From Candidatus Poseidoniaceae archaeon (GTDB taxonomy: Archaea > Thermoplasmatota > Poseidoniia > Poseidoniales > Poseidoniaceae), in contig CASIAP010000002.1 of assembly GCA_949372645.1 (NCBI GenBank), positions 62,001 through 126,000 on the forward strand: 64,000 nucleotides of DNA, in the 5' to 3' direction. Shown one piece after another: positions 1-8,700 of the stretch. Under the pieces are notes generated by a model. That model saw nothing but the letters and a program-made list of their open reading frames with translations, did not search any database and was not told the DNA's origin. Within the stretch, counting starts at the first letter, position 1. Each line of letters begins with the position of its first letter. The translations under genes and the position numbers were made by a program.

Positions 1-2313
1 ACAGCAGCGTTTGAACCCACGCTTGATTATTGTGTCGTGAAAATTCCTCGATGGCCCTTTGACAAATTCAGAACAGCAGACAGAACTCTTGGTACTTCGA
101 TGAAATCGACTGGTGAAGTGATGGCTATTGGGAGAAATTTCGAAGAGGCTTTCCTCAAAGCCTGGGCTTCCTTAGAGCAAGGATGTGCTCACCCTCGTCC
201 ATTGACGCGGGCTGATGAATCCGAAGGCGAAGGCATGGTTGAACGGGCCCTGACCGCCTTACCCGACTCGACGCTTGTCGAATGGTGTCGGGTTGCCACA
301 GACCGTCGCATGGGTGCATTAATCGAAGCATTCCGACGAGGTTGGAGTGTAGAGAAAGTTCACGAAATCACTCGAATTACACGTTGGTTTTTGTATCGAT
401 TTGAACACATTGCACAAATTGAAAAGGAAATTACTAACACCTCAGCACTTCCAACTGAATTGAATAGAGAACAACTGCGATCATGGAAGAGTCATGGTTT
501 CTCGGATGAACACATTGCTGATGCTTTATCTGGTTTCCCATCAACTGGTCCACGCTCTTTACCGATTGGTCGAGATGAGGATGCTGTCATGCGCCGCCGT
601 CATGCCCTTGCGCTGCACCCTCGATTCAGGATGGTTGATTCATGTGCTGCAGAATTTGCTGCGGAAACTCCGTATTATTACTCGACCTATGAGTTGGATG
701 ATGCCAAAGGTATCGACTTGCTTCCAGACCTTGAGACTCGAACTAAAGAACGCCTTGTCACCGTAGGCAGTGGGCCAATTCGAATCGGCCAGGGGATTGA
801 ATTTGATTATGGCTGTGTCCATGCAGTGAAAGCTATTCGTGCAGCAGGAAAAGATGCAATTATCATCAACAATAACCCCGAAACAGTTTCTACCGACTTC
901 GATACATCCGATCGGTTGTATTTTGACCCGCTCACGCTCGAATGTGTTTCAGAAATTCTACTTAGAGAACAAGCGCATGGAATCCTTTTGCAATTCGGAG
1001 GCCAAACTGCAATCAACTTGGCTTTGCCTTTGAACGAACGTCTTCCAATTTTACAACCTCTTGGTTTGAACTTGATGATTAAAGGAACTTCATGTGATGC
1101 GGTAGATGAAGCAAGCGACCGAGAGCGCTTTGAGGCATTTGCTAAGCGTGCAGGGCTACGTATGCCGAATGGAATGACTGGCACCAGTGCGGAAGATGTA
1201 CGTGCTGCAGCCATGCACATTGGTTTCCCAGTCTTGATTCGTCCCTCCTATGTTCTCGGCGGCCGGGGTATGGAGATTCTTTCTAATCAACAACAACTCG
1301 ATGCGTATCTCAAGGAAGCCTATCTTGCTCCAGATAAACCTCTCTTAATCGACGATTACCTTGGCCATGCTACTGAAATTGATGTTGATGCAGTTTGTGA
1401 CGGTGAGGATGTATTGATTGGAGCAATCATGGAACATCTTGAGGAAGCAGGAATTCACTCCGGTGATTCAACTTGCTTTATTCCTGCTCAGAATATTTCA
1501 GCAGCCATGCTTGAGCTGATTGCTGAACAAACGAAAATTATCGGTCTCGGTCTCAAAATCAGAGGTTGCTATAACATACAATTTGCACTCCAAGGTGATG
1601 ATCTCTATGTGCTTGAAGTCAATCCACGTTCATCGCGAACAGTACCCTTTGTGGCTAAGGCAACCGGTCTCCCTATGGCTCGAATCGCAGCCAACATTAC
1701 CATTGGAATACCTCTTTCCGAACAAGAAATACCGCGAAGAACCTCGGGTCAAGTCTGTGTGAAGGCGCCGGTATTCCCGTTCATTAAATTGCGTGGTCTT
1801 GATCCGGCACCAGGTCCTGAGATGAAATCAACAGGTGAAGTGTATGGATCAGATGTCTCCGCTGACCTTGCTTATCTTAAAGCGAGATTAGCAACAGAAG
1901 TACCTGTAGCTACCTCTGGGGGAGCCTATCTTACTGTGCGTGATGAGGACAAGACTTCTCTGATTCCAATTGCTCGAGATCTCGCTGAAATTGGATTTAC
2001 TCTCTATGCCACTCCCGGGACATGCGATGCACTTCGTCAGGCTGGAGTTTCTGCGAATGTTGCCTATCGTATCGCTGACAAGAACCATCCAGATGCCTTG
2101 GACCTCATGCGACAGGGCGAGGTTTCGTTCATTGTCAATGTTCCAACAGTTTCTGGTGGGGCTGTTCGTGATGGCAATATGATGCGACGTTTGGCTGTGG
2201 AGTTGAATATACCCTTTGTTACAACTCTTCGCGGTGCGAAAATGGAAGTTGCTGCAAGTAAGGCAAAATTGAGTGGTCCACTGGAGCCAAGAAAGCTGAC
2301 TGTGCATTACTGA
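1..2313 (+). CDS. carB: Carbamoyl-phosphate synthase large subunit, 5'-truncated by window edge
   Basis: Frame is open from base 1 (TAFEPTLDYCVVKIPRWPFDKF...). Contains typical CarB motifs RLVTVGSGPIRIGQGIEFDYGCVHA and NNNPETVSTDFDTSDRLYF, ATP-grasp, and a C-terminal MGS-like domain. Confidence 0.97.
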   Translation, partial: TAAFEPTLDYCVVKIPRWPFDKFRTADRTLGTSMKSTGEVMAIGRNFEEAFLKAWASLEQGCAHPRPLTRADESEGEGMVERALTALPDSTLVEWCRVATDRRMGALIEAFRRGWSVEKVHEITRITRWFLYRFEHIAQIEKEITNTSALPTELNREQLRSWKSHGFSDEHIADALSGFPSTGPRSLPIGRDEDAVMRRRHALALHPRFRMVDSCAAEFAAETPYYYSTYELDDAKGIDLLPDLETRTKERLVTVGSGPIRIGQGIEFDYGCVHAVKAIRAAGKDAIIINNNPETVSTDFDTSDRLYFDPLTLECVSEILLREQAHGILLQFGGQTAINLALPLNERLPILQPLGLNLMIKGTSCDAVDEASDRERFEAFAKRAGLRMPNGMTGTSAEDVRAAAMHIGFPVLIRPSYVLGGRGMEILSNQQQLDAYLKEAYLAPDKPLLIDDYLGHATEIDVDAVCDGEDVLIGAIMEHLEEAGIHSGDSTCFIPAQNISAAMLELIAEQTKIIGLGLKIRGCYNIQFALQGDDLYVLEVNPRSSRTVPFVAKATGLPMARIAANITIGIPLSEQEIPRRTSGQVCVKAPVFPFIKLRGLDPAPGPEMKSTGEVYGSDVSADLAYLKARLATEVPVATSGGAYLTVRDEDKTSLIPIARDLAEIGFTLYATPGTCDALRQAGVSANVAYRIADKNHPDALDLMRQGEVSFIVNVPTVSGGAVRDGNMMRRLAVELNIPFVTTLRGAKMEVAASKAKLSGPLEPRKLTVHY

Positions 2314-3606
2314 TCAGCAAGCACTGTATGCTTCAATAATATACTTCGTCAAAGGACTTGTCCAAGCTAATTCACTAATGCCTTCTTCACCATCGACATC
2401 AAAGATTCGAACAACATCACGAACACGAACATTGCCTGCTGAAGAACGAGCCAGAATAGTAGCTGGCTTGACCGCCTTACCTGTGCCGTGAGGGTCATAG
2501 ACTGTATCAAGGGCTTCTTTGAGGAACCAATCGGCTTTCCCTCCTGGTTCGCCTTCGTATTTCTTGGTGACTTTCTTTGCCCCAAACATGCCACTGGACT
2601 TTTTCTTTTGAGTTCCAGCAGCAGCTTTGTTTGCTGCAGCTTTCGTGGTCGTCCCAGTACTCTTTGCTTTGCTCGCTTTTGCTTTTGATGGCGAACTTGC
2701 AACCGTTCGGCTTTGGAATTCCTCTTCGAGTTCAGCTCGTATTTCTTTCTCTAACTCACTTCGAATACTCTTCTCGAGTTTGGTACGTAGTTTACCTTCG
2801 ACAGCAGCAGGGTCTCCATTTTCAAGCTTGTTGAGTGCATCATCGCGCTCGTCTTGCATAGCTTGCATGACATTGATGTAGTGAGCAGCAACTTGAATGA
2901 GCGATGTCTCCATCGAAGCTTCTAATTGCATTGAAACAACTTCGCTTGACGAGTCTCGCCACTTACGCCATTGAAGCATTGTGTTCGCATGAATATCTGA
3001 GCCACACTTCGGGCAGAAACTACGTTTTGGAGGTTTAAGCACAGGAATGGCTCGCATTGATTCAGGATCGATACCTTCGTGTTCTCCACTCGCAACATCG
3101 TGGATGTGAGTTGATGCTTCCATTCCGTTATCCATTGCTTCACGGAACAAACCTTCCTTGAGGTCTAATTTCCCTGCTTGAATTAAGTCCCATCCATTGG
3201 TTCCACGTACAACTGCACGTATCGCTGCATTTGCTGCTGGAGATTTGCCCCATTCATGGTTCGAAAATACGGAACTTGCTGAGTTTTCAGTCGCTTCCAT
3301 CGTAAAAGCATCCGAGAGGTCGACTTCTTCACCTTCAGCAGGAGCTGCAATGCCCAATACAATGGGGTTTGCGCCATCTTCAATTTTGGCGATCATGTCA
3401 AACTTCTCGGCCATTGAAAGGTCATCACGAACTCGAATGACTTCTTTGAGTTGGTTCAAATCGTGGCCTGTAGCAGTAATTGGTCCTTGACCAGTCAAGT
3501 CATGGCCACAAGAGAGACAAAACTTAGCAGCAGCCTCAACTCCTGCTTCACAAGTTGGACAGTAGACCCCCGCCATAGAGGGCAATGGTTGCCCACCACT
3601 TTTCAA
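2314..3606 (-). CDS. Hypothetical protein with N-terminal zinc ribbon (CPTCEAGVEAAAKFCLSCG) and a second CPKCG motif
   Basis: 430-aa ORF, abuts the carB stop with 0 bp; paired CxxC motifs and a charged coiled/Lys-Ala-rich region. Confidence 0.8.
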   Translation of the reverse strand: MKSGGQPLPSMAGVYCPTCEAGVEAAAKFCLSCGHDLTGQGPITATGHDLNQLKEVIRVRDDLSMAEKFDMIAKIEDGANPIVLGIAAPAEGEEVDLSDAFTMEATENSASSVFSNHEWGKSPAANAAIRAVVRGTNGWDLIQAGKLDLKEGLFREAMDNGMEASTHIHDVASGEHEGIDPESMRAIPVLKPPKRSFCPKCGSDIHANTMLQWRKWRDSSSEVVSMQLEASMETSLIQVAAHYINVMQAMQDERDDALNKLENGDPAAVEGKLRTKLEKSIRSELEKEIRAELEEEFQSRTVASSPSKAKASKAKSTGTTTKAAANKAAAGTQKKKSSGMFGAKKVTKKYEGEPGGKADWFLKEALDTVYDPHGTGKAVKPATILARSSAGNVRVRDVVRIFDVDGEEGISELAWTSPLTKYIIEAYSAC

Positions 3607-3664
3607 GTGTGACGGTCGTATAGAGCAAAAAGTGCGCGAAAGAACTGTAAATCAGAGAAACCAA

Positions 3665-5272
3665 TCATTTCTCAATAACTTGGACGCACGCTTCCAGCAA
3701 CCGGAGAATCTCTTCCCTGTCCATTTCGGCAAGTATTGGAGCTAAGCGAGGTCCTTTTTCAGTTCCCATCATCGCTGCATATGCGACTTTGAAGGCACTT
3801 CGAGGTGATTCATCGAGATCTTTTGCTGACTGAGGGATGGAAGCACCAATCGCACTTGCATTCCACTCACATGTTTTCAAGGTCATCATCAAAGAATTCA
3901 AGATTCGACGCTCGACTTCGTCGAGTGTTTCGAGTATGGTGGTGTTTGGTTCAGTGAGAATATCAATTCGCATTTCATTTGGGAAATGCTCCGATTGAAT
4001 CCAATATCGCATACGAGTGAGTCGATCTTGTAATTGAGGTGTGATTTCTTCAAGCGCCCCAGATGCTTGAAGACTTGTCCACACATCCGAATCGTTCTTC
4101 TTGGTTTGCGCCAATAATGCAAGGTGGCGGAATGTTACTGCAGTTGCTTCAGCCTTTTGACCAGACACAACTGTTGCCATTTTCATGGCTCCAGCAGCAT
4201 CTTCGATTTGCACTTTTTGTCGTCGACTGAGTTCTTCATTCGTCAATTCGTGTTGGAAATCTCTTGCAGCAAGTCGTTCGAACTCATCAGCTAAGGTGAC
4301 AAGTCCCATTCCCGTATCGAATTCAATCGCTTTGTTTGGCTTTGACTTGGCAACCAAAAGGCGCAAAATTTCTGGAGGGACTAGGCGTAATGCTTCGATT
4401 GGCCCAATTGTATTACCTGCGGATGAGGACATGGCACCTTGGCCCTTGAGACTAATCCATTCATACACCAGTGGGTGAGGTGGTTCATGACCAAGTAACT
4501 GCACGATTTCTCGACCAGTTGAGTAGGAGCCTCCAGCAGCGCCATGGTCTTTGCCAAATGCCTCACATGTGACCCCAATCCATGCCCATTTTGCAGGCCA
4601 ATCGATTCGCCATGGCAATTTACCTTCACCTTTGGTAATGTCTGAAGAACCTGATTCTCCATATTCATCCTCCCAATGGACAAGTGGGAATTCATATCCG
4701 GTGACTCGAACCTTGTCCAGTCCACCTCGGGAGTTTAATGGGCTCCAAGGGAACCAGCCATCGGGGAGTTCTCGGCTAGAGATCCGTTCAATTGCTTCAC
4801 GAATATCATCTGCGCGATCACAGGCGATCTTTGAAAGTTCGGCGAAGCGACCACTTCTATAGGATTCAAGGTTATCGATAAGTCGAGGCCGAACGCCAAT
4901 CTCTTCAAGCGCTTTGAGAAAAGGTTCGAGAAAGTGATTGGCATAGGTCCAACCTTCATTTTGAAACCGTTCCCAATCAGGATTGCCATCACTTTTCGGC
5001 GCTGGAATCGCACCCAATTGATGACCAACAAATTGTTCATATTCAGGTCCAAGGAAATCATAGACCTTTCGTAAAGGGTCCGCACTGTCGATAATGAATA
5101 CAAAATCAACACTAAGCCCGGCATCCTTTGCTGCCCGAGCAATCATATCTCCGGTGAGAATTTCACGAAGATGGCCAATGTGGAATTCTCCACTGGGCGT
5201 GATTCCTGTCGATACGACATGCGTATCGCTCTTGTGAGCGAGCGCTTGTGCTGCAACATCTGCCCAGTGCAT
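3665..5272 (-). CDS. lysK: Lysyl-tRNA synthetase, class I
   Basis: HIGH-like motif GEFHIGHLREIL and KMSKS-like GAMSSSAGN; overall class I archaeal LysRS pattern. Confidence 0.93.
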   Translation of the reverse strand: MHWADVAAQALAHKSDTHVVSTGITPSGEFHIGHLREILTGDMIARAAKDAGLSVDFVFIIDSADPLRKVYDFLGPEYEQFVGHQLGAIPAPKSDGNPDWERFQNEGWTYANHFLEPFLKALEEIGVRPRLIDNLESYRSGRFAELSKIACDRADDIREAIERISSRELPDGWFPWSPLNSRGGLDKVRVTGYEFPLVHWEDEYGESGSSDITKGEGKLPWRIDWPAKWAWIGVTCEAFGKDHGAAGGSYSTGREIVQLLGHEPPHPLVYEWISLKGQGAMSSSAGNTIGPIEALRLVPPEILRLLVAKSKPNKAIEFDTGMGLVTLADEFERLAARDFQHELTNEELSRRQKVQIEDAAGAMKMATVVSGQKAEATAVTFRHLALLAQTKKNDSDVWTSLQASGALEEITPQLQDRLTRMRYWIQSEHFPNEMRIDILTEPNTTILETLDEVERRILNSLMMTLKTCEWNASAIGASIPQSAKDLDESPRSAFKVAYAAMMGTEKGPRLAPILAEMDREEILRLLEACVQVIEK

Positions 5273-5281
5273 GAGTTCACC

Positions 5282-5875
5282 TCAGACTGGTACGGCTCGG
5301 ATCATGCCGCGTAGAGGCACTCCGTCGATTTCGTTACGAGTTGTTTTGTTCACCAGAACGATGACTAAGCCAACATCCCCACCAGCAGCACGAATCGAGC
5401 CGATGGTTTTGCTTAATGTAGTGCCAGAGGACATCACATCATCAATGATGACGACTTTCTTGCCAGAAACTTGGCCGTATTTGCTTGAAAGAACACCGTG
5501 ACCATCATCACCTTCGACGTTTCGATAAATGGTATATTCTGAGCCTAAGCATCGAGCAACTTCATGAGCGAAACTGATTCCATTGATTGAAACACCGACA
5601 ATAGTGTCGATGTCCGATGCTCCAAGTTCCTCATCGGCGATGTCGGCCATTATCGAGCCAATTGCGGCAATTCGTTCAGGTCGAACTCCAATGCTTCTCC
5701 AACCGATTCGAACATCAGTTGGTCGTTCTCCAGTTTCTCCTTCCGCTAAAAGCCAAGAGATGGTATCTTGCGAAAGCGATAACTCGTCGGCAATTTGCTG
5801 AGAATTCAATCCCTCTTTCCTCAAACCAAATGCTTGTGCTCGCAGTTCTTCAATACTCAATGCCATTGTACTCAT
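5282..5875 (-). CDS. gfcR: HTH + phosphoribosyltransferase-like transcriptional regulator (GfcR / orotate PRTase-like family)
   Basis: N-terminal HTH (GLNSQQIADELSLSQDTISWLL) plus PRPP-binding motif VVIIDDVMSSGTTLSKT. Confidence 0.8.
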   Translation of the reverse strand: MSTMALSIEELRAQAFGLRKEGLNSQQIADELSLSQDTISWLLAEGETGERPTDVRIGWRSIGVRPERIAAIGSIMADIADEELGASDIDTIVGVSINGISFAHEVARCLGSEYTIYRNVEGDDGHGVLSSKYGQVSGKKVVIIDDVMSSGTTLSKTIGSIRAAGGDVGLVIVLVNKTTRNEIDGVPLRGMIRAVPV

Positions 5876-5984
5876 TCAGGGGTAAGGACACTAACTCATC
5901 AACCCTTTGCACATTCATGATGTAGAGCCCCGAAGATGGCTTGCATCCAAAGGCTTCAAGAAAGAACGACACAGGGCCTCGTCT

Positions 5985-6396
5985 ATGAGCGACTTTGATT
6001 ATGAGTCCTTGCTCGACAGAGCACGGGAAAATATCCCTGAAGAAATCTCTTCGAGATCTCGATGGCGATTGCCAGAACCTCAGATTCTTATCGAAGGTCA
6101 AAACACAATTTTTCGTAACTTTCAACGAAGTTGTATCTATGATGGACCGAGATGATAATCACGTGTATCAATATCTTTTGAATGAACTTGGAACTTCAGG
6201 GTCCAGAGACGGACCACGGGCTCGATTTAAGGGACGAATTCCTCCAAAAAGAATCAAAAGAACTCTTGTCAATTATGTCAACTCGTTCATTAAGTGCAGT
6301 CAATGCTCAGCTCCTGATACTCACTTCGTCAAGCAAGATCGAACCACTTTACTCAAGTGTCAGGCTTGTGGTGCAACACGGCCAGTGAAACTTTGA
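5985..6396 (+). CDS. eif2b: Translation initiation factor aIF2 beta subunit, interrupted by an apparent single-base frameshift near 6120-6123
   Basis: N-part in one frame (MSDFDYESLLDRARENIPEEISSRSRWRLPEPQILIEGQNTIFRNF). C-part in another (NEVVSMMDRDDNHVYQYLLNELGTSG...FIKCSQCSAPDTHFVKQDRTTLLKCQACGATRPVKL) with the aIF2-beta zinc ribbon. Confidence 0.88.
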
Positions 6397-6407
6397 TACT
6401 CTGTGCA

Positions 6408-6749
6408 TCAATTCTCAAGCTTCAAAAGATGCTTTTTAGCGATCGTTCCTGAACGCAAGTGCTCAAGAATATCTAATACTGCATCTTCATCAGAAATTGA
6501 ATACCAAATCCCCTCTGGATAGACGACACATGTTGGACCAAACTCACAGAAATCGAGACATCCCGATTTTTGCACCCTTATGTTCGTGAAGCCAGCTTCT
6601 TTTGCCGAGGTTTTCAACAGACGCATTAAGTCTAAACTCCCTCTTTTAGAGCATGAAGGGCGACTTGCTCCTTCAGGTCGTTCATGACCACAAACAAACA
6701 CATGCCGATCATAGCCAGGAGTTGAACGTCCTTTGGGGTCGGTCGGCAT
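6408..6749 (-). CDS. Thioredoxin-like [2Fe-2S] ferredoxin family protein
   Basis: VFVCGHERPEGASRPSC...SGCLDFCEFGPTCVVYPEGIWY cysteine pattern. Confidence 0.8.
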   Translation of the reverse strand: MPTDPKGRSTPGYDRHVFVCGHERPEGASRPSCSKRGSLDLMRLLKTSAKEAGFTNIRVQKSGCLDFCEFGPTCVVYPEGIWYSISDEDAVLDILEHLRSGTIAKKHLLKLEN

Positions 6750-6753
6750 TATC

Positions 6754-7002
6754 TCACTCCAGAGTCATTTGAGAAATCTTTTGAGCCAGATCGTAATCCT
6801 TCTGAGTTACAGACTCAACAGAATGAGTAAACAGTTCGAGAACAACATAGCCCCACCCGAAATGAAGTTCAGGGTGATGGTTTTCTTGTTCTGAAAGCTC
6901 AGCTACGGCATCAACAAATTGTTTTGCAAGTGAAAAATCTTCAAACTCATATTCCGCCATCAAGCGTCCATCAATGAGTTCCCAGCCATCTGGGGTCTCC
7001 AT
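6754..7002 (-). CDS. 4a-hydroxytetrahydrobiopterin (pterin-4a-carbinolamine) dehydratase
   Basis: 82 aa, ENHHPELHFGWGYVVLELFTHSV matches the PCD active-site pattern. Confidence 0.87.
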   Translation of the reverse strand: METPDGWELIDGRLMAEYEFEDFSLAKQFVDAVAELSEQENHHPELHFGWGYVVLELFTHSVESVTQKDYDLAQKISQMTLE

Positions 7003-7006
7003 TCAA

Positions 7007-7453
7007 TCATCCCCAAAGGTGTGCATCATCACTGCCTTCACTCTCTTTCTCCACTTTTTCATGGAGCTTTGAGCGACGCTTCATATCAGCTCGCTCAAAA
7101 GCGAGAAGACCTTTGTCATCGATGTATGCTGGTCGAGTGTGAGCCACTAAGACAATTTGAGCAATAATATCTCGTGCAATGTAATGGGTCCGGCCATCTT
7201 GGGTCAACAATTCAATACTGGATTTTCCAGAGGACAGAAGTCGTCCAGAGAGCCATGTTTCATCAGAGGATACAATCGAGCGAGCATCCACGAGTATTTC
7301 GACGAAATCATCACGACGAAGGCCGTGGCGTCTTTTCAACAAATCTCCGTTATGGACGTCGACGAATTCTGAAAGATCCGGAGACCCCATGTCTTCCCAA
7401 AGTGCTGTTGCCCAATCGGGTAGTTCGACTCGCTGCTTCTTTTTACTCGCCAT
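7007..7453 (-). CDS. Hypothetical protein
   Basis: 148-aa ORF collinear with neighbours, start/stop spacing typical of an operon. Confidence 0.6.
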   Translation of the reverse strand: MASKKKQRVELPDWATALWEDMGSPDLSEFVDVHNGDLLKRRHGLRRDDFVEILVDARSIVSSDETWLSGRLLSSGKSSIELLTQDGRTHYIARDIIAQIVLVAHTRPAYIDDKGLLAFERADMKRRSKLHEKVEKESEGSDDAHLWG

Positions 7454-7578
7454 GTACCGTTCACGGGGCGAGGCTACTTGAACCTCGCTCTTTGAATGTC
7501 ATGAAACCAACATTGACCTAATCTTCAACGGATGTCTTCATCAAGTATGGGCCACCGGCTAAGGACGGGGAGAAGTGT

Positions 7579-8700
7579 ATGAAAGTCTCATGGCGTAAAC
7601 TCCCTACTGTTTTACTCGAGGAAGAAGTCCTTGACAAAGCCTTCTCCAGATCTAAGAAAGCAGCAGACAGAGTCGATGATTCTGACCGAACCTTTCGGGT
7701 CCGTAAACAAATGAATCGAATGGTTCAAACTGCTGCTGATATTATCTCTACAACTCTTCTCGACACCGTCAATACCTGGCCATCATTGGACCAATCTCCT
7801 CAATTTGATGTTTCAATGATCGACGCATGTGTTGGTTGTGACGATTATCGCCACCACCTCTCCATGCTTCAGTGGGGCGCTCGGCAAGTAACGAGTATCG
7901 CCATTCAAAACAGCAAAAAAATTGTCCGAACTGCTAATACCGAACTTATGCATACTGCTCGCCGAGAAGCTTACGGGCGAATCTCTTCGATCTTGCGCCG
8001 AGTCGGCCCCTCTCTATCGTGGTTAAGTGAGTCACGTGAAACGCTCAAACGCCTTCCTACTGTGGACCACATGCTTCCATGTATCGTGGTTTGTGGTGCT
8101 CCGAATGTTGGCAAATCCGCTTTTATCTCTGCTTTGAGTTCTGGAAAGATGGAAGTCAACCACTATCCATTCACAACCAAGCAAATCCACGTTGGACATT
8201 TCATCCATCGACGTCTTCAATATCAGTTGGTCGATACTCCAGGTCTCTTGGACCGGCCTCTTGAAATGCGCAATGCTATTGAATTACAAGCTATTGCTGC
8301 ATTGGAAAACATTGGTTCACTGGTGCTTTTCCTCATGGATGAGAGTGAAGCATGCGGAACTCCAATCGTAGAACAGCAACATCTGTTAGAAGATGTTCAA
8401 AAACTCCTTCCAGGGACTGACATGATGGTTGTCACCTCAAAAGCTGACCTTTTGAAACCCCTTCCCGAAAATTGGGATGAAGTTGTTGCTGCTGAGGATG
8501 AATGGCGCGATGAAGGCTCCGGTGGAGAACCTTTATTGCCATTATTGTATGACTTGAAAGGTCGAGTTACGATGTCTGCAACAGAGTTTGTTGGCATGGA
8601 TGCAATGCGATTAGAAATCGTTCGCCGTGTAAATCTTGCTCGACCAGTTGATCCAATGGCATTACCAGATGGTTGGTATCGCAGAGATCAAGACGATTGA
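7579..8700 (+). CDS. Nog1-family GTP-binding protein
   Basis: P-loop GAPNVGKSAF, switch VDTPGLLDRP, TSKAD; N-terminal NOG1-like helical region. Confidence 0.88.
   Translation: MKVSWRKLPTVLLEEEVLDKAFSRSKKAADRVDDSDRTFRVRKQMNRMVQTAADIISTTLLDTVNTWPSLDQSPQFDVSMIDACVGCDDYRHHLSMLQWGARQVTSIAIQNSKKIVRTANTELMHTARREAYGRISSILRRVGPSLSWLSESRETLKRLPTVDHMLPCIVVCGAPNVGKSAFISALSSGKMEVNHYPFTTKQIHVGHFIHRRLQYQLVDTPGLLDRPLEMRNAIELQAIAALENIGSLVLFLMDESEACGTPIVEQQHLLEDVQKLLPGTDMMVVTSKADLLKPLPENWDEVVAAEDEWRDEGSGGEPLLPLLYDLKGRVTMSATEFVGMDAMRLEIVRRVNLARPVDPMALPDGWYRRDQDD

Noticed and set aside
807-1220. 137-aa antisense ORF inside carB
   Set aside because: Overlaps a clearly conserved coding frame; typical shadow ORF.
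5985-6396. Programmed +1 frameshifting as the explanation for aIF2-beta
   Set aside because: No classic slippery/rare-codon/stop context, and a TTT/TT homopolymer indel explains it more simply; kept only as a check.
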